Translations under genes and position numbers: made by a program | Source of the DNA: Aphanomyces cochlioides | Lineage: Eukaryota; Oomycota; Saprolegniomycetes; Saprolegniales; Verrucalvaceae | NCBI GenBank assembly: GCA_019828595.1 | Contig: JAHQRK010000031.1 | Coordinates: 248,001 to 312,000 of the forward strand | Direction of reading: 5' to 3' | DNA length: 64,000 nucleotides | Shown here: in pieces, positions 23,686-34,984 of the stretch | Position numbering within the stretch: position 1 is the stretch's first letter | Layout of the letters: each line of letters begins with the position of its first letter | Notes under the pieces: model-generated | The model's database searches: none | Told to the model about the DNA's origin: nothing | Seen by the model: the letters and a program-made list of their open reading frames with translations, nothing else

Positions 23686-23724
23686 TCTGCTGTTGTTGCT
23701 GTTGTTGCTGTTGTTGCTGTTGTG
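23686..23724. repeat. CTGTTGTTG microsatellite
   Basis: About four repeats of a 9-base CTGTTGTTG unit. On the minus strand it would read as polyglutamine in a short frame of doubtful status. Confidence 0.85.
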
Positions 23725-23979
23725 GTATGCATTTCTTGAAATTTATATACTCACGAAGTTCGAATTTTATCAAATGGGAAATATGGGTATTATGTAGTGA
23801 ACTCGAATTTCGAATAATCAGTTACCATAACAGCACCTATTTGTTCTTAAAGGATGCAAAATAAGAACGATTATATTTGTCAGTAAAATAACGTAATGTA
23901 CTGAAGTCAATACCAGCAAACAAGAACCTTTATGTGAAGAACCTCGGAAATATAAATCTTTAGCATACTAGAACTAGAA

Positions 23980-24327
23980 TCATAGCCTTAACAAACAACA
24001 AAACATTCGACGATAAAACATATCACTGACTACGTTATCCTGCCTTAAACATAAAACTTTAACTCTGTTAATAAGCCATAAAACTAGAGTCCTTATCCGA
24101 CTTCTTTATCTCGCCTTCAACATAAAACTTTAACTCCGTTACTGAGCCATAAAACTAGAGCCCTTATCCTACCTTAAACATAAATCTTTAGGATATTAGA
24201 GCCATAGCTTTAACAAACAATAAAACATATCACTGACTACATTATCCTGCCTTAAACATTAAAATTTAACTCCGATACTGAGCAATAAAACTAAAGTCCT
24301 TATCCTACCTTGAATATAAATCTTTAA
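23980..24327. repeat. Satellite-like tandem array, left part
   Basis: Imperfect units containing cactgactac, ttaaacataaa and actgagccataaaact recur here (for example cactgac at 24024 and 24231) and again at 31117-31500, where the period is about 152 bp. The Harbinger element 24328-31113 interrupts the array. Confidence 0.8.
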
Positions 24328-25716
24328 GGCTGTGTTCGGCGACGAGATCAACTCAGGTTTTTGGACCAAAACATTTGGAAAACGGTTGGAAACCCAGGTT
24401 TTTCGTGTGTAGAGCGAACACGAATTTGATTTGGTCTGGGCCATTGAGAAGATGCCCCAGATCAATGACCCAACAAAAACCAGAGTTATTATTTCTACCT
24501 CGAGAGCAGTGAGCTGTAAGAGCCAGTTCTAGATCATGTGGTGTGGTGTCGCACAATCAATTTTCGCAGACATTTGGCATGGATGACACAGACACCGCTG
24601 TGGCGCTAGTCCTTGGCATGGCTAGCTATGCCATTGCCATGTATGAAGACGACGATGAATCGGACGATGAAGTGGAACGTGAGCAGCGGTTCATGCGACC
24701 ACAGTTTGCACTACTCGAATTTCTTGACTTGCAAGGCCAAATGGTCCACGGTGGATGTCCAATGTATTCCGACAACTTTCGGCTCCCGAAAGCAGCCGTC
24801 GACTTGCTTGTTAAACTCTGCGCGAAGTATATTTCCTCACGAATGGAACCGAGGTCCGTCATACTAGTAACTCTACAATACTTGGCCACAGGAGCTTCAG
24901 TTAGGATGCAGGAACAGGTTTTTCAACGTCAATCATTTGGCCAGATCAGTGTATACCGCCGACTAGGAGTAACAGCCATTTTGCGTGCCCTGAGGGAGCA
25001 CAGTATTTATGGCAGCGACCCCCATGAGCAAGATCGTCTACAGTCATCAAAGACAGCATTTTTCTCTGAGCATCCTCTCTTTAGCAATTGTATTGGAGCT
25101 ATAGATGGAACCCATGTACCTCTTGTAGTTCCTTCAGGAATCGAAAGTCCGAAACAAGCACAAATGTATTGGGTGTGGTTGATGAAAACGGGCGATTTCT
25201 TGCACTCTATGCTGGAGCTGAAGGTAATAGATATGAGTAGTGACTATGATTAATAGCAAGTAGGTTGTGCGTCTGACAGCTTTGTATTGGAGAGATCACG
25301 CTTCGAACGTACCATCCCCTGTGACTGCAATTATCTTGCCGATGCCGGTTTCCGACTCACGTCATCAATATTAACTCCTTTTCGAGGGCAAAGATATCAT
25401 TTGCGAGATTGGTCGAACAACTTGGCATTGTCGCCTCAAACATCAAAAGAGTTTTACAACTACAGGCACTCTAAAGCACGAATCGTTGTTGAACGTGCGT
25501 TTGGAGTGTGGAAAAAGAAGTGGAATGTTCTCTGTGGTGGTTTAAGTCTACCGATCCCACGGTCAGTCGATGTTATACATGCTTGCGCCGCTCTGCACAA
25601 TTTTGTCATTGAATTCAACTCCCGCTTGGTGTCAACCTCTATTGATGAATCTGAATTAAATCAATATCAAGACGAAATGAGAGAGCTCCACGTTGATGAA
25701 ATGGATGAATCCTTAT

Positions 25717-25926
25717 TGTTCTGCTGTGCAGAGGCAATCGGGTCTCACGTGAGATCAACCCGATTGCTATGTTGAAGTTGTGCAGTTGACCTAGTAGGAT
25801 CGCACTTAAGTAGTCCTCTAGTGGTTTGCCACGTGGCATGGATCGGTAGTTGTTAACAGAGTTGATTTTGCTGCCTTGACGAAGGTTCCAGTGGCCGAAA
25901 GCCAAGAACAAGCAGGAGACGAAACA
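25717..25926 (+). repeat. Left LTR (210 bp)
   Basis: Begins TGTTCTGCTGTGC and ends GACGAAACA. It differs from the right LTR by a handful of substitutions and lacks a 10-bp tctagttaac segment present there. Confidence 0.92.
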
Positions 25927-25964
25927 AAGATATCTTTAGTTACTGTTTAGCTAACACTGTGGTG

Positions 25965-27785
25965 ATGAATCGCGACGATTCAGTGGAGAAGGCCTCACCG
26001 ACCCGAGGTGATGAAAGATCGCGATCGCGAGAACGTGTTGACGAGCCACGTGGACGTGCCAGCCGGCGCTTAGTGGATAACCCGTTCCGATCTCCAAGAC
26101 GGAGACAGCCACGTCCGGTAGACGAGTGGTTGCCACCACATGGGAGTGCATATGCGGCGCCAGCCAAGGAGACTCCAAAAACTGAAGCTGAACCAGCTGC
26201 TACCGGCAACGACCCACGGGGTGCCCAAGATGATGCGGACATGGGCAGCGATGGCGGCTATGGGCGTATGCCTCAGGTATGAAATGCGCCAGAGATTCCC
26301 CAACCACCAGTTTTCAAAGGATCCACGAAGGCCGAGCGGCGCGCATTCATGCGCGAGTACCAGAAGTACGTTGGGCAGATTAATGCCTTGCAGTGTGTCG
26401 GGTCAAGACCCTTTGCTATGCCCGTGAGTGCCTGCATGGATCAGTTTTCGAAGCGACGAATCGCTTTATTTGATTTCAATCGCGACCACAACGACATCAC
26501 GGATGATGAATGGGTGGCCTGGTTCAAGGCTGCGTTTGAAGAAGATCCGCAGGATCTGGAAGTGCTGAAGAAGCGCCTGCAAGGAGCCATCCGCTTTGAT
26601 ACAAGAATTCTGGATGCAGAGTCACGCATGGGACGCATGCTTGACGGTTTGATGCGCTCACTAGAGCAAGACCACCAAGATTGGGTATTACACCAAGAAG
26701 ACAAGATGGTTGTAGACGTGATGTCCAAGGCCATCCGGCCAGAGTCTCTGAAGACCGCAGTGATGAAACAGCTGCAGTTGCAACGCAACAAGGCGCTCAA
26801 GAGCGATGTCTTTCGCTTTGTGAACTGGCTGCGCACGTTTGCGGCTGGCCATCAGTTGTATGTGGGACTAGATGAAGATCACCGGCTTCAAGCGAATGCC
26901 AAGAATGTTGACGGTCTGAAAGGCAAGAAGAGCGGTGATGGAAAAGGCGGTGCCACCAAAGAAAATGGAAAACCCGCTGTGAAGGCCGATGTGGCCAATC
27001 AGAAAGAAGGCGAACAGAAGCCAAAGAAGGGTTGCCTGAAGTGTGGAGACACTGGCCATCGTGTGGCGAAGTGTCCGAAAGTTGCGTCCGGCGAAGCGGA
27101 AGCGCTACTCGAAGCGCAAATGAAGAAATGGAAGGACGACATTAAAGCGCTGAAGTCTCAGTCGTCGCGACAATCGACTGAGCGCGGAGCGCTTGTGGAA
27201 GGAAAAGTCCGTGTGGATAACGTCCTACTCGATACGGGTGTCGATGTGAACGTGGTATCACTAGGAGTGATCAATGCACTGGACGCAGCCGGTCTCAAGG
27301 CTGACGTGATTACTCTCGAAGCGCCAAGGCTTGTTTATCCTTATGGCAACGACGCCAAGCCTTTGGCGATGACGCGCCGTGTGAAGTTCAACAGCTTGAC
27401 GCTCGATACGACCTGTGGCCCACTTGTTTTGAGAGGTTTTCAAGCCTGGATCGATGACGCGTCGCCTCTTGTGGAGCTTATTGTGAGCAGACCCGTCATG
27501 GAGATCCTTGGTTTCAGTGTGGATGATCTCCTTGTTGGCGCGCGCCAAGAGAAGGCTGAATGGGATGTGTCAGCCGAAGCGAAGGTTGAGCCTACGGCTA
27601 TATTAAACCTCAAGCGCCTCATGGCGGAGAGTACCGTCGCGCAAAGCCAAGTGGACGACCCAGACGACGGAATGGAGTGTGCTACACCCAAGGTAGAACG
27701 ACCAATTCCTACTGAGGAATGGAGAAGCTCGACGCGAAAAAAAGCAGGAAATTGTGCGCGACATTTTGCTGGCCAAGACGGCTGA
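25965..27785 (+). pseudogene. Gag-protease of the LTR element, with one in-frame stop
   Basis: From the ATG at 25965 an Arg-rich amino end runs to an in-frame TGA at 26280-26282. The same frame then continues unbroken to 27785, so a single nonsense codon divides it. The second part includes a capsid-like helical region, a CCHC zinc knuckle (CLKCGDTGHRVAKC, about 27033-27074) and an aspartic protease active site (VLLDTGVDVNVVS, about 27223-27260). Pol overlaps its end in the +1 frame. Confidence 0.85.
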
Positions 27786-29517
27786 AGCTAAGAGCCACGG
27801 ACTCGAGCCTGCAGACGCAGAGCGGCTGGAGTTTGTCCTGCTAAAACACATCGATGTGTTTCGCGATGATTTGGGAAGAGACCCACCGGTCAAAGTCGAG
27901 CCACTGAAGGTCAGAATCAAACCTGGTTCGACGCCCGTGAAGTGCAGCATGCGGCGATACCCGCCTTTGCACGTTGAATACATGCGTGAGCATGTGGCGG
28001 CCTTAGAGGCATGTGGAATGGTGTATTTGAACAACCGAGCCACGTGGGCGGCCGCTCCAAGAATTGTTCCTAAGAAGGAAGCCGGCGCATTGCGCATGAC
28101 AATTGATAGCAGACCTATCAATGCCTGCACCGAGCCGATGCCTTGGCCAATGCCAAACCTAGGCAGCGCAATGGTTTGCCTTGTTGGCACGACGGTTTAC
28201 TTTACTCTGGACTGGACCAAAGGATATTGGCAGCTGCCGCTGCATCCTGACAGTCAGTTGTATTTCTCGTTCATGACGCCCTTTGGCGTCTACACACCCT
28301 CCAGGGTTTTGATGGGCCAGACAGACGCGGTCGCGTACTGCCAGTCGGTGGTGCACCAAATGTTTGGCGAGCTTTTGTTTCGTGGCCTCCTGGCCTGGCT
28401 TGACGATTTGTTGGGGTCCGCCAAGACGGTGGACGAATTGTTATCCTTGTTGGATCAAGTGCTAGCGATTTGCGCTGAGTTTGGACTCAAGTTGAACCCA
28501 CGCAAGTGCCACTTCTTCCTACGACGGGCAGAATGGTGTGGAAAAATCATCTCGGCAGATGGCATCACGCACTCGCCCAAGCGAATTCAAGGATTGATCG
28601 AGTTGTCGCCGCCGACGACAGCTGCTGACTTGCAGCAATTTGATTGCGCTACGAACTGGATGCGATCCAGTATCCCTCAGTACAACCAGCTGATCGACCC
28701 CCTTCGCCGTTTGTTAGACGTGGCGACGAAGGCAGCTGGCAGCAGCAAGAAGACAGCTCTGGCGAGAGTCGCATTGTCTGCGATAGGCTGGTCGCAAGAC
28801 CATTCAAATTGTTTTGAAAGCGTGAAGCGCGCACTGGCTCAAGTGGTGCCGCTCTCGCATCCGCGAGCTGATATGGAAGTCTATTTGTTCACAGACGCAA
28901 GCGATTTATTTTGGGGTGCTGTTGCCACCCAAGTCCCTTTATCCGATCTGGATTTACCTCTATAAGAGCAAAGGCACGAGCCTCTGGCGTTTGTGAGTGG
29001 AGGTTTCACTGGCGCTAGTCAGCGCTGGCCGATGGTGGAGAAAGAAGCTTACGCGATGATGCAGTCGTGCAAAAATTTGGACTACTTGATAATACGTCCT
29101 GGCGGATTCCGCCTGTTTACGGATCACCGCAACTTGGTTTACATCTTTAACCCCCGTGGATCGAACGCCAACATGGCCAAATACCAAGCCGACAAGCTAC
29201 AGCGATGGTCGCTTGTCATGTCAACGTTTCCTTACTCTATTGAGTGCTTGCCGGGTGAAGCTAATGTTTGGGGCGACTTGTTAAGTCGTTGGGGATCAGT
29301 TCCAGTAGATAAACCCGTTACGCGTGTGCGCCGTCTGATTGAAGTGGTGTCGCCACTACAACAAGTGGATTTCGAGTGGCCGACTGCCGCTACGATCAGC
29401 GAGATCCAACGTTCAGCATTGAAAGGGGGAGAGACCACCCCTACTGGTGTGTTTTGGGACGAAGACGTCGCCTTTTTTGTTGACCAAGATGGCCGAATAT
29501 GGATCCCAGACCCATGA
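27754..29517 (+). pseudogene. Pol of the LTR element: reverse transcriptase and RNase H
   Basis: Open in the +1 frame relative to gag-pro. The reverse transcriptase has RMTIDSRPINACTEPMPWPM, FTLDWTKGYWQLPLHPDS and the catalytic WLDDLLG. An in-frame TAA at 28963-28965 separates it from RNase H, whose residues appear in LFTDAS before the stop and in EKEAY, LFTDHRNLVYIF and LPGEANVWGDLLSRW after it. The frame ends at GRIWIPDP, just where the integrase zinc-binding region should begin. Confidence 0.85.
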
Positions 29518-29518
29518 G

Positions 29519-29785
29519 GGTGGCCGAGATGTTACGGAAGACCTCAAGGCCCAAATTGCATTTGGAGATGGTGGGTTCCATGTGGAACGATTGGATGGTG
29601 CGCGTTGCGTTGACGGTCAGCACCAAGTGCTTGTGAAGTGGCTTGGCCTACAAGACGAGGAGTCGTCATGGGAACCAGCAGTGAACTTGCTGGACGACAT
29701 CCCCGTTGTGTTTCGGAAGTGGGTTGGTGCCAATATGCATGATGCCGACGTGGCTGCTTTGGCCGATAGCCTAGGCCTGCCTTAG
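29519..29785 (+). pseudogene. Chromodomain remnant of the LTR element
   Basis: In another frame, FHVERLDGARCVDGQHQVLV followed by KWLGLQDEESSWEP is a clear chromodomain (aromatic cage VKWLG...SSWEP), as found at the integrase end of chromoviruses. It follows within about 60 bp of the end of RNase H; the integrase core between them is deleted. Confidence 0.85.
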
Positions 29786-29793
29786 GAGGGAAG

Positions 29794-30013
29794 TGTTCTG
29801 CTGTGCAGAGGCAATCGAGTCTCACGTGAGATCAACCCGATTGCTATGTTGAAGTTGTGCAGTTGACCTAGTAGGATCGCACTTAAGTAGTCCTCTAGTG
29901 GTTTGCCACGTGGCATGGATCGGTAGTTGTTAACTCTAGTTAACAGTGTTGATTTTGCTGCCTTGACGAAGGTTCCAGTGGCCGAAAGCCAAGAACAAGC
30001 GGGAGACAAAACA
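29794..30013 (+). repeat. Right LTR (220 bp)
   Basis: Same ends as the left LTR. The extra 10 bp creates a GTTAAC tctaGTTAAC duplication around 29936. Confidence 0.92.
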
Positions 30014-30121
30014 CTTATCGAATTGTGAATCATGGCGCCAAAGCATTGCAAATCAAATGTGGGAAGCTTATATCCATGAAGATGAGTAGCATTTTACTCT
30101 ATCAATATAATAAAGCAAGCT

Positions 30122-30874
30122 TTACATGTTCTCATTGTTATCTTCGACGAAGGCTTGCACATTGTTCTTTGCGGCTATGATTTGGACCAAGCTTGAAATG
30201 CTTTGTGCAATACTTTTGATGGACTCCACATTTTGCTTTCTGAGCTTCATTTTCTCGTCATTTTCAAGGATGCGACGTTTCTTGCTGGCTTTCATGGCAT
30301 CGTTGATCAATTTGGCTCTTTTTTTTGCTGTTGTTAGCACAGACGGTGCGTTCATATCATCATGACCATCTTCAGATGAGCTCAAATTAGCCCTGACTTC
30401 AACTTCATCATGGATTTCAGAGCCGTTCAATGTTTCTTGGGCTTCACCGCCCTCCGAGCCTATCATAAATTTACCTGTTGCGATGGTGTCACCGAGAATT
30501 CTTTGCAGAATGCTGTAGTAAGGAAAATCATTGTAGCGAAATCGGGAAAGCTTGTGTTTCTTGTTGCGTTGATCCAATTCTTCCCCTTGCTCGCTCGTAA
30601 TCCCCACGCGCCCTCCACCAGAGTGCTGCGTCATCAACCAATGATAATCACTGTATTCTTCTTTCATACGTCGCCAACGTGTCTTCAGTTGCTCCGTGCT
30701 TGTGATATTCCCGATGTTTTTCATCTTGTATAGTATTGCATTCCATCCCGTTGCCTTGAGAGACTTTCCACCGGAAGCAACCATATGCGGCTTCGCAGCG
30801 ACAACTTGATAATGACGCAAAAACTCTTCATCGATCTGTTTCGACCATATAGCCGATGACGTCGGGCAATCCAT
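30122..30874 (-). CDS. Myb/SANT-like DNA-binding protein of the Harbinger element
   Basis: Second gene of PIF/Harbinger elements, which helps bring the transposase to the nucleus and to the element ends. The ATG at 30874 gives 250 residues. The trihelix/Myb-like region is SAIWSKQIDEEFLRHYQVV ... GWNAILYKMKNIGNITSTEQ ... KTRWRRMKEEYSDYHWLM, with spaced tryptophans. A basic segment AKKRAKLINDAMKASKKRR near residue 190 is a likely nuclear signal, followed by a helical tail. The frame stays open 5' of this ATG into the terminal repeat, but that part is the element end and not protein-like. Unlike the transposase it looks intact. Confidence 0.8.
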   Translation of the reverse strand: MDCPTSSAIWSKQIDEEFLRHYQVVAAKPHMVASGGKSLKATGWNAILYKMKNIGNITSTEQLKTRWRRMKEEYSDYHWLMTQHSGGGRVGITSEQGEELDQRNKKHKLSRFRYNDFPYYSILQRILGDTIATGKFMIGSEGGEAQETLNGSEIHDEVEVRANLSSSEDGHDDMNAPSVLTTAKKRAKLINDAMKASKKRRILENDEKMKLRKQNVESIKSIAQSISSLVQIIAAKNNVQAFVEDNNENM

Positions 30875-31116
30875 GTTCTGGCCACCCAACGTGATGACTT
30901 GAAAATAGAAATTCACGGTTATGCTATCAAGTAGACGACTTTTAATCATATTATAGATTGTATTCGATGTGAAAGGGAAGTTTCGAAGGTGTTCATTGTG
31001 GAATGTCAAATTGTGTTCGGGCAGAAACTCAGGTTTATGTGGCGTTTGACCCAAAACTCCAGTATCGTCAAAAACCTGATATAAAAAACTGAGTTTCGTC
31101 GCCGAACGCACCCTAA

Positions 31117-31505
31117 GATATTTGAGCAATAGCTTTACAAACAATTAAACATTCGACGACAAAACGTATCACTGACTACATTTATCCTGCCTTAAACATT
31201 AAATTTTAACTCCGATACTGAGCCATAAAACTAAAGTCCTTATCCTACCTTGAATATAAATCTTTAAGATATTAGAGCCATAGCTTTAACAAACAATAAA
31301 ACATACGGCGACAAAACATAACACTGACTACGTTATCCCGACTTAAACATAAAACTATAACTCCGTTACTGAGCCATAAAATTAGAGCCCTCATCCAACC
31401 TTAACCATAAATCTATAGCATTCTACAGCCATAGTTTCAACAATCAATTAAACATTCGACGACAAAACATATCACTGACTAAGTTATACCGCCGTAAACA
31501 AAAAC
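31117..31505. repeat. Satellite-like tandem array, right part
   Basis: Continues the array of 23980-24327. The marker cactgac appears near 31170, 31322 and 31473, a period of about 152 bp. Units include taaatctttaagatattag, the empty site of the Harbinger insertion. Confidence 0.85.
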
Positions 31506-31526
31506 CTATAAACAAACACACTCTGT

Positions 31527-31850
31527 CTCCTGATAGAGCTGCTCGCACAGTCAAACTAGAATATATAGATCGCACACTCATCCCAGACAACACAGACGAG
31601 ATAGATGCAGGAGCCTTCGTTGTCTGAATATGAAAAGTACATCTCATTACTTAAATACACGACGCACTGTGGCTCCTGATAGAGCTGCTCGCACAGTCAA
31701 ACTAGAATATATAGATCGCACACTCATCCTAGACGACACAGACGAGATAGATGCAGGAGCCTCCGTTGTCTGAATATGAAAAGTACATCTCATTATTTAA
31801 ATACACGACGCACTGTGGCTCATGATAGAGGAGCTCACATTGTCAAGCTT
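31527..31850. repeat. 146-bp tandem repeat, two units plus a partial third
   Basis: Tgatagag starts at 31531, 31677 and 31823. The first two units are almost identical; the third diverges after about 20 bp. Confidence 0.88.
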
Positions 31851-31859
31851 GCAATGCGT

Positions 31860-32893
31860 CAGAACAGAATGATATAAGATGATGCTGTTTTTGACGATTG
31901 GCGATTGAGATTTGTCGGCGTTATGATATAGTCAAATGGTTTACTGTTCCATAGTGTTCTGTTATGTTGTCTTTGCTACATTAGCAAACTGGCTTTGGTC
32001 TTGTTTGTCTTAGAGCTCCAATGCCGGTCGGAAAGCGCGTCCTTAGTCCAAGGCAGTGGGAATTGCATAACCAACGTAGAAGGGTCAGCAACAGGTCTTT
32101 AACTCGGCGAATCGAAAATCTAAACGAACAGTAGCTTGCGCAAAGGGATATATGGAATACAAATCGACGAATCATCAATGTATCAGACGAGCAACGTGAA
32201 AGAATCAATGCACCACGTCGAGCCGAGAATCTAAGTGAAGCTCAGAGAAATTCAGAATGCTGCGCGTCGAGTTGATAACCTAAATGACGACCAACTGGCT
32301 CAAAGAGAAAGTCAGAACGAGTTGCGCCTTATCTACCGGTGAGTTTTTCGCGATAAGTTGCTCTGAGGGTGCAACTTCGTTTGCTTCGTCAATTCGGAAT
32401 AAGTGCGACTTTTCGACGTTCATAATCCATCTTGTTTCGAATCTTTTTGGCTTCTTTTCTCTCCGAAGCGGTCTTTTTCGTACGCAAAGCTGGCACAGTC
32501 ACGTTCGGATGAAATTTTGAAGTATGACGTTTCATGCTTGCACGCTTTGAAAAGTAGAGAGGGCATCCTGGGCATTTCACAGACTTGGTGAGTTGAAAAG
32601 TGATGACTCTGTTGATTGGATTTAATAGGTAACATACCGGTAATTACATCACATCATTACTGCAGTGTGATATAAATTAACACTGTAAATATAGATAAAA
32701 GTATTGAATTGAATGCAAATAAATTACTCGCATCCTTAAAGTGTCTGTGATATAGAAAAATAAGTTCTATTATATTTCGTAGGTAATATGAAGGACGTGT
32801 ATGAGGCTTTGGATATAATAGAAAATGTTTTCGCACAGTTTATCGATTAATGCAAGATTTCGCAAGGAGGTTAATTCGGAGTAGAATACGTAA
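31860..32893 (-). pseudogene. Degenerate region with a C2H2 zinc-finger fragment
   Basis: On the minus strand, about 32590-32280, KCPGCPLYFSKRASMKRHTS with the following KFH forms a classical C2H2 finger (C-X2-C-X12-H-X4-H) and is followed by a basic helix. On the plus strand, 32060-32330, broken frames repeat an Arg/Asn-rich pattern (RRAENLSEAQR, VSDEQRERINAPR) reminiscent of the amino ends of Helitron-type proteins. Neither has a full gene. I treat it as transposon debris. Confidence 0.35.
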
Positions 32894-33476
32894 GGGCGGG
32901 TCTGAATGCCACCAAAAATGGCATAAAAATGCCAAAAAATACCAAAAAATGCCATAATTCGAAATATGCCATAATTTTCAATTTTGACTGTCTGGATGCC
33001 ACCTTCTCAAAGAATTTTTTGTCACAATTTTCTGGAGTTTTGGCCAAATTATGCCATGAAAAATGGACCAAATTGGTCTATTTTTATGACATATTTTCGT
33101 CATGAACGCAGTGATCGAGTCAAGCTTGAGATTCAGCTTGTCATCTCTACAAAAATACACGCACACACTATATATTATCACTGTTGCATGTTCTAACACT
33201 CTGAGAAGCGACAGTGATCGAGCCTTGCTCATCTCTGGCTCATTTCAAAGTTTCCGGTAGGAAGTGACTGACACAGCAGTATGGCAACAATCGTCTGTAG
33301 CGGTAATATTGAAGTTTCTTGTGGGCCACAAGTTCTAGCATCCAGACAAATAACAAATTCTCCAACTATTCCATTTTAAATTGTGAATTTGGAACATTGG
33401 AAAATTTTTGCAAAATGTCATTTCAGTTTTATGGAATAAAAAATTGATGGGCATCCAGACCAGCCCTAAATTTATG
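32894..33476. mobile_element. Harbinger-like MITE, copy 1
   Basis: A 583-bp element with terminal inverted repeats GGGC(G/T)GGTCTG(A/G)ATGCC, flanked by 3-bp TAA duplications at 32891-32893 and 33477-33479. It carries no protein. An inverted copy lies at 51218-51765. Confidence 0.85.
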
Positions 33477-33682
33477 TAAATTTGACAAAAATAGTTTGGG
33501 AAATGAACAAATACCCAATTGTAAAAATTCACATTACACTTCCCTCGGATCCTAACGCAATGTGGAACATTGCAAGCAGGACAAGTTCTCAATGCATTGA
33601 TTTGATTAGCTGAATATCAATCCGAATTTCAAAATCAACCAATCAGATGACGAGCGTTTCCTGTAAATAAATCGATGGGCAC

Positions 33683-34980
33683 TAGTGTAATAACTCCCCC
33701 GCTAAGATAAATGAAAAATTATTTAACATTAAATAAGCATAATCTATTTTGAATTATTCATCTTATGCTTTCTAATCCCGATGACAAGTCCATTCATGAA
33801 CATGTCGTCCGTAGGCCGCTTGGGGAAAAACCAGCAACGCCACAAATATTCGTTGACCTAGTATGGCAACAAATCTTTGCGGATCCCACGCATTGTCTTC
33901 AAAAACCGCTTGATTCTGAGCTCCCACACACTCTCGATGGTTTGAGTGTGTGCCTCTGTACGGGGATCGACGAAATTCCTGGAGTGATTCACCCACAAGT
34001 GGGTATAACTCTTCTCCCGCAATAATGGGTTGTTTTCGAGCGTGTGACGCTCATTTGGCGAAACGTACGCAGCAAACTTGTCGGAAATGATTGTTGTCCC
34101 AGGGGCAATATGCTTGGCAATCAATTCCGACAAGGTTTGCTTTGTGCGATCGCCACCAACGAGACAACCAAACCAACGGCCAGTGGAACGTTCAACGCCT
34201 CCAAACAACCAATGGTCCTCATGCCGAGTGCCACGGTTGTACTATGGTTTCTTTTTGAGAGACGTCTCGTCAATCTCAACAACAGTTCCAACACCGCCGA
34301 TCTAGAAAAGGATACATTATGTTAAGCGTTCTCAAAATGACATACCTTAAGATCACCTCACTCGAGCTCGAGTTTGCATATTTCACGGCACGCAATATAG
34401 AATTTTATTGGATGCTTAACCGAAATCTCCTTCTCATGAGCGGCTTTAAGCACAGGCTTTTCTGAAGCCCAATCAAAATGGAGTCTCACCTGAGTTGTCA
34501 GTGGTAGTCGAGAACTTTAAAAAAGAGCGCTCGCGTACGCTGATTTCGTTGTTCTGGCATTGTTTGCCCCGGCAGCGCCAACGAAAGCCGCCATTCTTTG
34601 CACAGCAGAGCTTCATGGCCTGAGTGCAGTGCTTGCACTTGGCCTCCTGCATCAAAAGGCCAACGCGCATGCACCACAGGACGCATCGTTCCTCGTCCTG
34701 GGTGGCATGCATGACCGAGTTGTAGGCAAATTCTTGGTGGTATCGGAGGTCGTATCGACCTAAGTCAGCGGGCTGTTGGCTTGTCATGAATGAAAATTCC
34801 GAAGTGAAACGGGAAAATCAAGTCAGTTGACGTCGAAACCATTCAAAATTTTCCCGCCTAGTTTCCGGATAAACACAAAAATTATCCGGATTTGGAGTTA
34901 TCGAGTTTATACGGATAATTATCCGGATTGTCTATTTTGCCAATGTCGTCTTATTTAAACTGCGGGGGCGTTATTACACT
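33683..34980 (-). mobile_element. Merlin-type DNA transposon, copy 2
   Basis: Inverted ends share AGTGTAATAAC followed by (T/G)CCCCCGC at 33683 and 34963-34980. It encloses one transposase gene and, at its right side, a cluster of ATCCGGAT palindromes (34864-34940). I could not find a clear 8-9 bp target duplication. Confidence 0.65.
33744..34787 (-). pseudogene. Merlin / ISXO2-like transposase, copy 2
   Basis: Starts at the ATG at 34787. An amino-terminal zinc ribbon (CKHC...CRGKQC) comes first, and the frame breaks near 34490. The catalytic part shows VVEIDETSLKKKP with a stop immediately after, near 34240, then DHWLFGGVERSTGRWFG, PGTTIISDKFAAYV (second Asp), HLWVNHSRNFVDP and HTQTIESVWELRIKRFLKTM (Glu). 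That is the full IS1595/Merlin DDE set, better preserved than copy 1 but still interrupted by at least one stop and one frame change. Confidence 0.8.
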
Positions 34981-34984
34981 ACTA

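Larger units (their letters stand above)
25717..30013 (+). mobile_element. Ty3/gypsy (chromovirus-type) LTR retrotransposon
   Basis: Near-identical direct repeats TGTTCTG...AAACA at 25717-25926 and 29794-30013 form the LTRs. The insertion is bounded by a 5-bp duplication CTTAT (25712-25716 and 30014-30018). A purine-rich tract aggagggaag precedes the right LTR. Gag-protease, reverse transcriptase, RNase H and a chromodomain are present in gypsy order, but the integrase core is missing. It lies inside the Harbinger transposase gene. Confidence 0.93.
24579..30089 (+). pseudogene. Harbinger transposase (DDE_Tnp_4), interrupted by the LTR element
   Basis: The ATG at 24579 starts an acidic amino end, then a DNA-binding-like helical part. 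The first catalytic Asp is in NCIGAIDGTHVPL (about 25085-25120), the second in NYLADAGF (about 25330) and the Glu in ARIVVERAFGVWKK (about 25490). A frameshift or deletion near 25150 removes the usual YRNRKG block: the frame with TNVLGVVDENGRFLALYAGAE takes over, then a short intron (about 25224-25264) leads to GCASDSFVLERSRF. The coding sequence stops at the retrotransposon at 25716 and resumes in phase at 30019, ending with the stop at 30087-30089. It therefore has two independent defects. Confidence 0.8.
24328..31113. mobile_element. PIF/Harbinger DNA transposon split by an LTR retrotransposon
   Basis: Terminal inverted repeats share GTTCGGCGACGA near both ends (24333 on; reverse complement ending 31109). 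They are flanked by a 3-bp target duplication TAA (24325-24327 and 31114-31116), typical of PIF/Harbinger. It carries the expected gene pair: a DDE transposase (plus strand, from 24579) and a Myb/SANT-like protein (minus strand, 30122-30874). Without the 4.3 kb retrotransposon and its target duplication the element would be about 2.5 kb. The neighbouring satellite units show the uninterrupted target, aaatctttaagatatt. Confidence 0.88.

Noticed and set aside
23990..24327. CRISPR-like array
   Set aside because: Units are long (about 150 bp), adjacent and imperfect, in a eukaryotic satellite; no repeat-spacer pattern.
30875..31144. Longer Myb-like protein starting near 31144
   Set aside because: The extra part is a translation of the Harbinger terminal repeat and has no domain.
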